Of a stretch of 64,000 nt of DNA, positions 1 to 9,141 are shown piece after piece. Source of the DNA: Climacium dendroides (taxonomy: Eukaryota; Streptophyta; Bryopsida; Hypnales; Climaciaceae). The stretch lies in contig OX467088.1 in assembly GCA_950106755.1 (NCBI GenBank), forward strand, positions 480,001-544,000. Reading direction: 5' to 3'. The first letter of the stretch is position 1; the number at the start of each line of letters is the position of its first letter. A program made the translations under genes and the position numbers. The notes under the pieces are model-generated. The model had not been told where the DNA came from. It searched no databases and saw only the letters and a list, made by a program, of their open reading frames with translations.

Positions 1-183
1 TATGACTCAACGAAAACTACATCAGCAATAAGGCCATAGAATATAGACTGAACTATGGATGATACTAGTTCTGGTCGTTTGTTTCATCTGGTCGCCATCC
101 ACTGCTCTGGGAAATCACTACTAAATGACTACTGATTGTGACAGGTCAGCTTTGGCACCATTTCCATGACTGTCAGTCATTTT

Positions 184-609
184 TCAATAGCCTTTGAGTA
201 ACCAGTCATTTTTTGACTGGTTACATTTGACCCTGTTTTCTACTAGTATTATGCACTCTGCCACAAGGAAACCATCCTTCTTCGTTGGGGGATTCTGGAA
301 CTTACCCATGTAGAAGCGATCCGTCCGGGAAGCCGGTCCCTTGTCCGTCTTCTTGAAATCGTACGTCTCCCTCCACAGCGTTGGAGTCCAGTCTTCGGGC
401 CGGTTCCTCGACGTCCCCTTCCACTTCCTTAACGGCGCGCCGATTACTTCCTTCACAATCTCCTCGTCTTTCAAATTCCATGGCCGGGCTAGGAAACCCT
501 CACACCCTATCTACCAGAGGTCTTCTTCTAGCTCCGCTTTCTCTCGTGGATCCGTTGGTACCACCGGCTTCACCATGCGCAAGGATACAACTACCTCTTC
601 TCTCACCAT
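184..609 (-). pseudogene. gag-like retroelement ORF, copy 1 (truncated)
   Basis: This is a decayed 5' piece of a gag-like ORF family present six times in the window. Reading on the minus strand from an ATG at 609, it has the family layout: an acidic start (AELEEDL), a GC.GFL..PWNLKDEE block, WTPTLWRETYDF, then ASRTDRFYMGKF and KKDGFLVAEC. The same blocks appear in order in copies 2, 4 and 5. An in-frame TAG (511-513) splits EEDLW from IGCEGF, and family similarity ends at about position 256, before the FL.PIL.PEKPTRV block. No protease, reverse transcriptase or integrase follows. The gag assignment is inferred from element context, the coiled-coil C-terminus of better copies and the copy number; I do not recognise a named domain. 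Confidence 0.6.
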
Positions 610-1309
610 CGTGGGTTGTTCTCTTAAACCCTTTCAGTGACCGGAATCACTCTTTGGAGTCTTACAATCACTTGCGCTCTAGTCTTCCTATCCCGCTCAA
701 GGACCCTCCTCAAGAGTTGCCTCACCAGTATACTTCTAACTCCAAACTCATACATGAACTTCTAAGCGAATTCTCCTCTTGAGACCCGTCTGTCCTTAAT
801 CTGGTCTGTAAACTAAGCCCGTAACTTCTTCTCTTTGGCTGACATATAAGTACAGCGAGAATGTTCCTCACCAATCTCTTCTCAAGGTAGTTTCCCCGCA
901 AAAGGGGGTCTCAGCCACCTGCCCCTCCTATTTCTAGGGCTGCACTCACTGGGGCCATTACAAGTGACCGTTTCCCTTAAAATAGACCCGCTCTCAAGTG
1001 TGGTCTAGAACTAGGTAGGCACCCGTTACACCTTGGATTGCTTGTCTTCCGTTTTTGGTCTCCAGTCCTTTATTTTCTTCCGGTTTCCGGTTTCTAATAA
1101 AAATCACTCTGACCTACTCCTGACCTACCTATGCTGTTTCCGGACTTTCGGTTTCCAGTTTCCGGTTACTTCTGTTAACACTATTATCTATTCTAAAGTA
1201 ACCCTATTCCGGTATCCGGTTCCTAACTACTTACGGTCTAATTTTCTAACGAAAAATGAAAAAAATAGGGAGTAAAAAGCTCTATTCCCCTTATTTCCCT
1301 TCTAAACCT
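610..1309. other. non-coding, element-derived, TTTCCGG-rich
   Basis: No gene is visible. The stretch from about 1050 to 1225 is dense in TTCCGG/TTTCCGG words, like the non-coding parts of the gag-family elements, so it is probably the 5' flank of copies 1 and 2. Confidence 0.4.
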
Positions 1310-2875
1310 AAGGACTGGATTTCCGTGCTCCCACAATGGACCAAGGAGATCTGGAGGAAAGTTTACGAGCTGGAGGAAGGCGGCACGAAATAGGCCAGCC
1401 GGAAGGGAGACTTCGTGCGTGGGAAGTTCCGGGGAGCAGCTAACCCCAAGGACGGGTACGCAATCGAAGATTGCGTCAATGTGCGGCACAGGTGATTGTT
1501 GGAGTTCCTGGTCCCGATTCTACATCCGGAAAAACCTACTCGGGTGACTTCCACACTCGGAAACGCAATCTTTGGAGCCCTAAGCAGAGAGAAGCGGATG
1601 GATTGGGCGGTATTCATTCAAACAATGGTGAATGTCTTAGTCTCAAAGGTGGGAAAGAGTAGGGCTACTCCAGTAAGCCCCAACTTTTCCACCTATACAA
1701 GAATCAGAGTCTCTTGACATCGGAGGAGAACAAGGAGTGGAGGGCGCAGATGGTTCTCCGAACGTGTGGAGGATCGGATGAGGAATCCGAGACGGAACCG
1801 GATAGCCCGGAACCGGAGGAGAAGGGTGAGAACCTAAGAAGAGGAATTGGGAAGAAGAAGAATTGGGAAGAAGAAGAATTGGGAAGAAGAGGAAGAGGAG
1901 GAAGAGGACATTCCTCTCAACCGAAAGATGAAGAGGACACCGAGTCTGAGGGGGTCTCCTTCAGGGCTTCGGAAGGATAAGGGACCGGAAATAGTGGAAC
2001 CAGTCATCCCAAAGAAGTAGAAGCCGGTGGAAACGGTTAGACCGAAATCCGTTCCATCGTCCCAGTTGATGGATCTGATGGGTCCATACAACGACCTAAT
2101 CTGGATTCTCAGTGCAGTGAGAGCAGATTGGAAAATGAAGACCACGACGATGCGTGAGGTGGCGGATTTGGTAGGAAGCGCTCCGACTAGTTCCCTGTCG
2201 GAAGCCGTGGCAAACTGCATCAGTAATCCAGATGAAGTGAAGGAGTTGGAGGATAGGTTGCTGAAGCAGAATATCAACCAGCGGGACACAGACGAGTAGG
2301 TGGTCCGGTTGCGAGGAGAAATCCAAAGCCTTCGGAAGGACTTGGATGCTAGTCTCGACCAAGTGAAGGCTGCAATGTCCCTACAAGAGGAGACCAGGAC
2401 TGTAATCAACCGGATGACGATAGTAGTAGGGGCATCTGGTGAAGTAATGGCGAAGGCCAAATTGTTTGATGAGGGGATACATAAGGATCCGAAACCTTCG
2501 GGTACCCGTATCGCTCGCATCTTGGTTGACTTCACCGGGGAATTAGAAGAGGCGATGAAGGAATTCCGGAAGGACGCAAAGGGATTAGAGGATAGCGTCC
2601 GGAAATTCCAAAATAGGTTAGTCTCTTTATTTGGGATTTCAATCCCGGAAGAGTTTGATGAGGTAGAGATATTGGAGGAGAAGTTTGAAACTCCAATATC
2701 GAAGGAGAAGAAGGTTGGAAGGACTTCTACTTCAGAAGTCCCACGGACAAGGATAGGAATAACTTATCCTGTAGAACTGGAGCGAGTTCCGGAAGGGGGA
2801 GATAAAAGTAGAAATTTGAGTGAGCCCTCCCCCATAGCTACTCCAGATAGTGGTGGACCCCCTCAGGAGGGATAG
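1310..2875 (+). pseudogene. gag-like retroelement ORF, copy 2 (multiple stops and frameshifts)
   Basis: A long decayed ORF of the gag-like family. Family blocks in order: PQWTKEIWRKVYE, ASRKGDFVRGKF, NPKDGYAIEDC, LLEFLVPILHPEKPTRVT, IFGAL...RMDW, then FHLYKNQSLL, an acidic Glu-rich stretch, and a coiled-coil C-terminal half. Breaks are TAG at 1391-1393, TGA at 1493-1495 (copy 5 has Arg here, so CGA->TGA), a frameshift near 1685, another near 1950-2000, TAG near 2018 and TAG at 2297-2299. From 2300 it reads cleanly to the stop at 2875, including KAKLFDEGIHKD and TRIARILVDFTGELEEA, which align with copies 4 and 5. No pol genes follow, so it is a gag-only, non-autonomous element or remnant. Confidence 0.65.
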
Positions 2876-4046
2876 GTAGTTAGAAATTAGAGAGTAGGAA
2901 ATTTTGTTAGACCGGAACTTGTTCTGGAAAGTTAGGAAAAGTTCAGATCCAAAAATCTCGACCGGATTAGTGCCGGATTTCCAGGGAGACCTTTTTGTAA
3001 AATTCTGTATATAATTCAAGTCTCAAGATTGAAATTGGGAGTTTTTCCTTCTTGCATATGCTGTCTCTTGTGTATTGTCTATTGTTTTCCTTGTCTTCCC
3101 AAAGATTGGCCGGATAAGGGAGGGAGAGATTGAGTATAGATGAGTAGAGTGTGAGAGGATCTTCTCCCCTTGTTGTCTTCATGTGATTGCAGGTGCATGT
3201 GAACAGGTTGTAAGTGTTGGGAGTGAGTCAAGACACCTCAGTAGGTTTAAAGTTTATAATTCCGGGTGAGATAACCAGTGCTAGGCTAGGCAGTAAGAGA
3301 AAGGATCCTCAAACTGTGCTAGAGCTGCTAGATGGAATGTCTGAATTAGCCTCTGAACACTTGAGAGGTCTCACCATCTGAAAAAGTAAACAAAAGAACG
3401 TTAGATTGTGCTAGTACGGGCAGACGCACTTGTAGCCACCTTAGTTTCGCATGGATTGCAAAAGGTAGTAAGGTCGTTGTAGTAAGTGAGGGTCGTACGG
3501 GGAATCTTTGTGTGACCTACAGGCTGAGATTACTTCTAGTTTGTTGTGAAAGATTAAACCGGGTCTTGTTAGGATAGGAGAATAGATTGGCTTAGTGAAC
3601 TTTCCATCACTATAAAAAACGGAAAGAGAGGAGTGTCTACCTCTCTGAAAATAAGTGACAGATCCCTCTGAGGTGCCGACAGAGGTTAAACAGAACCGGA
3701 ATAGAAGTTGAGGAAAGGAAGTCCTCGATTAAAGTAGTACAAGATCCGTTCGGAAGTGCGAATTCCGGGTTGGTTCTTGTAGGTTGTCGATCAAGTTCAA
3801 TTCGGGTCAGTGTTAGTCTGGACCGGATTAGTTTACAAGAGAATCAGGAAATCATCTGGTATTTGGGAAAAAGGGTGAGAGAGGTATAAAGAAGAATAAT
3901 GGAATTGGAAAACTTTCCTCAAATCACCTAGTAACACGAAACACTTCACAAAGTCTCTTGGGTTCGATCTTTAGAGTCACTTTATTATGCTTTAAAGAGG
4001 TTTTTGTGAGTATAATAGGGAATTTCACTTACCCTGTGCTGCGACA
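2876..4046 (+). repeat. 3' non-coding tail of gag-family element (copy 2)
   Basis: This about 1.17 kb non-coding tail matches the tail of copy 4 (32880-34036). Shared landmarks in the same order are a TGTGACCT site with an AAACCGG run, a CACTATAA...CGGAAAG box, a CCTCTGA...AGAGGTWAAA stretch, GGGTTYGATCTTTAG, and the end GGGAATTT.ACTTAC..TGTGCTRCGACA. Similarity stops right after GCGACA in both, which I take as the element's 3' edge. No poly(A) tract or clear LTR pair was seen. Confidence 0.5.
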
Positions 4047-4859
4047 GATCCAATTGGTTTCCAGAACATGGTCGAGGGATTTGTTTGTGGTTTGAGACTA
4101 AAGATGGGCGTCCAAAAGTGCCAAATGGCAGTCCACCGCCTTTGGCTCCGGAGGAAATGAAAGCGTCAGAGGAGATCAAAAAGGGTTTGGATGGTTTTAT
4201 TTTATATTGGACAGAAATGGCCAATGAAGACCATTCAAGAGAGTTTCGGAGGAAGAATGATCCGATAAGAAATTATTGGAAAGATGTGAGAGTCGCTTTA
4301 GATGCACCCCTTTTGGTGCGTAATACATTGCAGTATGGATTTTGGCCTGCTTCTAGAATCAACAACGAAGTGGAAGACCGAATGGAAGACGATGGCACAC
4401 TACGTGAAGAATATGCAGAAGATGCGCCTTTTGTTGGACCTAGACGTGATCGTCCACGGCCATCGTTCCGTGTTGGTCGTGATATATACGTAGGTTATTT
4501 TGTTGTTGTGCGTCCCGCTGATGGTGACCCGAAGCCATTTTGGCTAGCTAGGGCAATTACAAATCAAAATCCAGATCCAGGGCATGTTCACTTGATCCAA
4601 ATTCAATATTGGACGCCTATTTCAAGTCGTCACATCAACATGGACACATACGCTGTGGTGGGACACAAAGGCAGGAAATGTGTGGTGTAAAGATCGAGCT
4701 ATCCCTCCAAGTTGGTCAAATACTGATTGTATTATAACAGCTTGGAAGCCATGCGAAAAGAAGGGGGCTATTGATGTACCACAAGTTCTTACAAAAGTTT
4801 CTATCCCTAAACCACAAATCAGCATCATTAAATCATTCGTAGAAGCCTTTGTGGTTTAA
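4047..4859 (+). pseudogene. transposon-type ORF of unknown family, one frameshift
   Basis: An open frame runs from about 4049, right after the edge of the gag element, to 4690. After a one-base slip between about 4649 and 4659 it continues as WDTKAGNVWCKDRAIPPSW to a TAA at 4857-4859. The C-terminal half has a conserved look: GYFVVVRPADGDPKPFWLAR, then QIQYWTP, then WDTKAGNVW and an ITAWKP stretch. From memory it resembles an uncharacterised domain in repeat-encoded proteins of non-seed plants, but I cannot name it. The N-terminus is missing, probably cut by the neighbouring gag element. The function is unknown; a small Tudor/BAH-like fold would be a guess. Confidence 0.45.
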
Positions 4860-4885
4860 GACGTAGTGTGCCATCGTCTTCCATT
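4381..4885. repeat. perfect 25-bp inverted repeat, arms 4381-4405 and 4861-4885
   Basis: The 25 bases at 4381-4405, inside the pseudogene, recur as their exact reverse complement at 4861-4885, two bases after its stop codon. The match ends on both sides at exactly 25 bp. Confidence 0.85.
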
Positions 4886-5399
4886 ACGGATCATCCTTGG
4901 CGGTTTAAGAAGAATAGTTACTTTGATTTTATTGTCTATATATTAGTATTTTATTATTAGAAGGATAGAAGCTGAATGCACATTTTCATTTTAGATATTT
5001 GCAAGTATCAATTATGTTGTTTTGAATATGATATTGTGGTTATATGCCAATATCAATTTCTATTAATAGTATGAAATTGTTATGTTTCTTATAGATGTGA
5101 TTTGAACCTTCAATGCGTGCATTTGCAATGCTTTTCAAATATTTGAGATGTAGAAGTAGTTCTTGCGAATTTTTTGTAATTCAAGTTTGCAAATCACTTT
5201 TCTAGTACTCCTAAACCCTAAACCCCCAAAAAATTTCATTTTGTAGTGCCTTGTTGCATTCAATCAACATATTTATGTTCACAAGATTCACCACAAATTA
5301 TATAAAATATAAGTTGACATGAGAAATGAACAATTATTTTAGTGTAATTATAGATTGGATTTAAAATGAGACTCTTAATTGTCTCAATTTAACGAATAA
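4886..5399. other. AT-rich non-coding DNA with a short telomere-like tract
   Basis: No gene is visible. A short CTAAACCCTAAACCC stretch at about 5211-5226 is two telomere-type units. Confidence 0.5.
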
Positions 5400-5530
5400 G
5401 GCCTTGTATTCCTGAGTTGTCCTAATTTCCTATGAGAACTCAAAAACTTTCCTTTTTAAGGGAACAATTTTCAAGATTTCCCGTCAAATGCTAGTGTTCT
5501 GGGCCTAGCATGTGGGATCACATTCCCGTA
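5400..5530 (-). repeat. LTR-like terminal fragment (also at 38380-38512)
   Basis: This block aligns with 38380-38512: AGAACTCAAAAACTTTCCTTT, a CTAGTRTT..GGRYCTAGCATG segment and GTGGGATCACATTCCC. On the minus strand it begins with GGGAATGTGATCCCACATG, the type of start common in plant LTRs. It is probably the end of a retroelement LTR. No partner LTR was found nearby. Confidence 0.4.
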
Positions 5531-5751
5531 AATGACTCATCCGATCCGGTTCCGGAGCTTGAAGTTTCGGAATCCAAATACCTCCCTCTTTGCTTCATCT
5601 TTTTTTTGTACTTTTTGCTCTTCCCTTTTTCTCTTTTCTTACTCTTCTTAATAGACCGTCGTAGCAATTGGGCTGAATTCTTGTAATTTTGGGCTGACTC
5701 CATGGCTTTCCGTAGTATTGCAGGGCGGGATTGGCGGATTTGGAAACCCAT
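5518..5751 (-). CDS. small Lys-rich hypothetical ORF
   Basis: A 77-codon ORF. Residues 33-53 are almost all Lys, Arg, Glu and Ser (KKSKKREKGKSKKYKKKMKQ), followed by a Ser/Glu/Asp-rich tail. It overlaps LTR-like debris and has no recognisable domain. The composition alone could be a fragment of a nuclear or nucleic-acid-binding protein, or chance. Confidence 0.15.
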   Translation of the reverse strand: MGFQIRQSRPAILRKAMESAQNYKNSAQLLRRSIKKSKKREKGKSKKYKKKMKQRGRYLDSETSSSGTGSDESFTGM

Positions 5752-5768
5752 CTCTTCTAGTCAGTAGA

Positions 5769-5823
5769 GGTATCGTCGAGTCGACGATAACCCTCCAGAA
5801 GAGATATTGTCGACTCAACGATA
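5769..5823. repeat. paired palindromes TATCGTCGA-G-TCGACGATA and a diverged copy
   Basis: The first palindrome (5771-5789) is TATCGTCGA, one centre base, then its exact reverse complement. A diverged copy (5803-5821, TATTGTCGACTCAACGATA) lies 13 bp on. The two units also pair with each other as an inverted repeat. Confidence 0.7.
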
Positions 5824-6600
5824 CCCTCCCCCAAGTACGCTGCTTAGGTCACCAACATCAAACCCGAAAATTCCACCGCATATTTCGGATTCTTATAACA
5901 CAATAAATGATGACTCACATAGCGACGTCTCCTTACGGAATCGAAGTCTACGAATTGTCTTGTAAACCAATTGCCCTTGAATGAACAAATATGTAATATT
6001 CAGTATCTCGGAGTAGCTACAAGAAGGAAGAATAGAGAATGAAACGTATAGAGCAAATGCCTCACAAAACTTATTAGTTCGAGATTAAATGATCACATCA
6101 AAATTTATGAAGCTGTAGTCCACCTGCAAGAATCTGTACATGATGAACAATGTACTCGCAAACAAGACGGAGCAGCGGTGTGCACATGTGAGCGTGGAGC
6201 AACGAAATGGCAAGAGAAAATTGATAGGCGTAGTTCCACTATGAGGTGAAGGTGCTAGAGAAGGGCTAGGAATCTTTTGTATAGAATGGGCGAGAAATAA
6301 AGAGCACAGGCACCTATGATTTTGAACTCCTCCGAAATGAATGGCATATTCTTGGCTCTAAGAAATGCCTCCTACATTCGGGTGTACTTTACACAGCTGT
6401 AGTTTACAAAAAGATGTTGTCACTAGAGATGGCGCCAAAAAGAGGTTTGGTGTTGACGGCTACTTCCAAATTTGATGACTTCGGCAGGAGGTTTGTCACT
6501 TTGCAATCATAATTCGATAGGGCCATCCTTTTCCGGTGAATTTCCGGCGATGCCTTTGCTGACACATTCAATGTTCAAAGATGAAAGCTCTAGGCTTCTA
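5824..6600. other. intergenic, nothing recognised
   Basis: Mixed-composition DNA without an ORF or repeat I can support. Confidence 0.4.
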
Positions 6601-6653
6601 TAGGTTTAGGGGTTTAGGGCTTGGGATTTTAGGGTTTAGGGTTTGGATTTTGG
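6601..6653 (+). repeat. interstitial telomere-like tract (TTTAGGG type)
   Basis: Five or six degenerate TTTAGGG/TTAGGGTT units in a row, matching the Arabidopsis-type plant telomere. Too short and degenerate to be a chromosome end. Confidence 0.6.
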
Positions 6654-6689
6654 GGGTTGTGTTTTGGAGGGGGAGGAGTCGTGGTGTAC

Positions 6690-7379
6690 GTTTTTGGCTA
6701 CATGGCTCTATGTTTTTTTAAATTTGAAGGATTACGGATTTTTTCCCATCCTATGATTGTTGGTTGAAAACGACATTTCTATTGCGAGAACCTCATAACT
6801 AAAAATGTGATTTTGTTTTTGCATACTTAACCCCTATGCGCTTGACCGATCATTTATGGGTCGCTAATCGACTTTGGGAAAAAAAATTATTTGACAAAAA
6901 AATATTTTAAAAATTTATTATTTTAAAAATTTAAAATATTCGATTCTCTTTCATTATTTATATCAAAACCAAAGATTGCTACAATCATATATAAATTATA
7001 AGAGAAATAGTAGAGAGTACATAAAAGTCCTATAATGTTAAAAAATATACTAATTTGGAAAAAAATTGGTGTTCTTGTTGGTAGATCTTCTATGCTTCTT
7101 CTAACAAATGAATAGAAAACACAATTTTGACCAATCCAAAGGAAATTCAAATGCTAAAGATTAAAATTTGATTTTTGGATAATTTCAGAAGTTATCACTT
7201 CAAAATTCATTTGAAAAGAATGTTAGAATAGTTTGATAATTTTGACCAATACCCTAAAAATTGAAAGGAAATAAGTATTTCAAAATTACTTAATTTTCTA
7301 AAAGTTGGTTAAATAATTCAGCTACAGTGAGACTCAAGAGTTCACATCTGTGAGATGAAATTAAAAAATCATAAATCAA
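6690..7379. other. very AT-rich intergenic DNA
   Basis: No gene is visible. The block is A/T-dominated and leads into the tandem array. Confidence 0.4.
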
Positions 7380-8462
7380 GCTAACTTGGCAAACTACAGG
7401 GCCTCTATGATCTATTTCTTTTTTCCATTCTCATGTGCAATTGCCAAACATGAGCATGATAAAAAAATTCACACATTGAAGTTTATTGAACCATTTGCAA
7501 CTTGTACGTTTATTTTTTTATTCCTTATTCCTATATTTCGTGAATTGAGAACAATCATTGGTCCTCGAAATACAGGGCTTGCGTGATTTTTCTCTTTTTT
7601 TCCATTCTCATGCAGGATGAGCAAGATCCAAAGATTTTGCCAGCATTAAAATTTATTGCACCATTTGCAACTTGTACGTGTTTTATTTTTTCCGTTCCCT
7701 CCTAAATTTCATGAGTTGAAAACTTTGGTCACTCTCTAAACTTTAGGACCTGTGTGATTTTTTTATTATCCATTCCCATGTAAGAATGGATGAGCACGAT
7801 TAAAAATGAATTTCACGTATTAAAATTTATTGCACCATTTGCAACTTGTACGTGTTTTATTTTTTTCCATTCCTTCCTAAATTTCATGAGTAGAAAACTT
7901 TAGTCACCCACTAAACTACACAGCGTGTGTGATTTTGTTTCTATCCATTCTCACGTAAGAATGGATGAGCACGATTCTCAAACTTTTACTTAGTTTCACG
8001 TACAAGATCATTTAAAGTGACCACCACTTGCATATTTTTTTGAATTCGTGACTTTATGACTAATTGCAACTTGCACAACATGTTTCCCAATTCTATTTAC
8101 GTAAGTCTCATGAGATTACATTTTTTTGGACATTAAAGTACAGGGTTAGTAGGTTCATGCATGAAATTTTACATTTACATACAAGGTCATTTAAAGTGAC
8201 CATCAATTGCAAATTTTTTTGAATTCGAGACTTTATGACTAATTGCAACTTGCACAACATGTTTCCCATTTTTTTCAACGTGAGTTTCATGAAATTACAT
8301 TTTTTTGGACTTTAAAGTACAGGGCTAGGTTCATGCCCAAATTTTCACTTTCACGTACAAGGTCATTTAAAGTGACCATCATTTGCAAATTTTTTTGAAT
8401 TCATGACTTTATGACTAATTGCAACTTGCACAACATGTTTCCCATTTTCTTCAACGGTCATA
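7380..8462. repeat. tandem array of about 170-177 bp units (about six copies)
   Basis: Units start near 7390, 7567, 7737, 7913, 8136 and 8307. Each contains an AAAsTACAGGG-like start, a TYATCCATTCTCA box or its derivative, and a TTGCAACTTGYAC box followed by TTTCCC/TTCC and AATTTCATGAG. The first three units share ATTTATTGCACCATTTGCAA; the later ones share TCATTTAAAGTGACCA and GACTTTATGACTAATTGCAA. So there are two diverged subtypes, the second about 223 bp in one copy. The array lies directly upstream of the LAZ1 gene. Confidence 0.7.
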
Positions 8463-9141
8463 AAAAAATGCCAATCCTTTCCAGTTTATACTTCATTAGG
8501 ATGCAAGAGGGCTCCATTGGGCTGGGCGCTTAGGATTTCGGGTCTACATACCTTATCATTCTTTCCTAGCAGCCAGGCTTTCCAGTCTTTGTTGTCCTTT
8601 CCCACCACCAATGCACTTGCAACCACCTGCTTGAAATTAGGGCAAACTTATTTTCCAGTCTTTGTTCTTGTACCTTCTACAAGAATCTACTAGGGTAAGG
8701 ATATACTATATCTTCCTTCTTGGAGTTGTCTGCACATTAGGTGCAGTTCCTCACCATGTATGCACTTAGCAATGCTTTGGTCAAATGACCTCATTATTAA
8801 TAAAATTCCCAGATTGAAGAAATCAACAACTGAAGTGAACTTACTGTAAATAATCTGCTATTCCAAGAGTAAAAATTGAACAGTAATGTTGAGGGAAACA
8901 AAGGAAAGTCTGGTGACACTGCTGAATGACCAACAGCCTATGGACAGACATCAATGACAGCTTACTCCAGAGTGTTGCACTAAGCTGCCATGTGAGGTTT
9001 GACTGGCATCATAATCAACAGCTATAAAGCTTGCTACTGCCTTGTTGGATAACCTCCTGATTGTGTGTAGGTGGTGGTGCTCACTTGGGGAAGGTGGTCC
9101 GACAGCAGCTGAAGACTGAATGAGTAATACTAGGATTGGGG
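8463..9141 (+). promoter_or_regulatory. putative LAZ1 upstream region with TATA-like box
   Basis: The gene-free stretch before the LAZ1 start. A CTATAAAGC box at 9021-9029 lies about 114 bp before the ATG at 9142, a plausible TATA position. This rests on spacing only. Confidence 0.3.

Noticed and set aside
1834..2535. A 233-codon minus-strand ORF.
   Set aside because: Antisense shadow of gag copy 2; Ser-rich because the sense strand encodes Glu runs.
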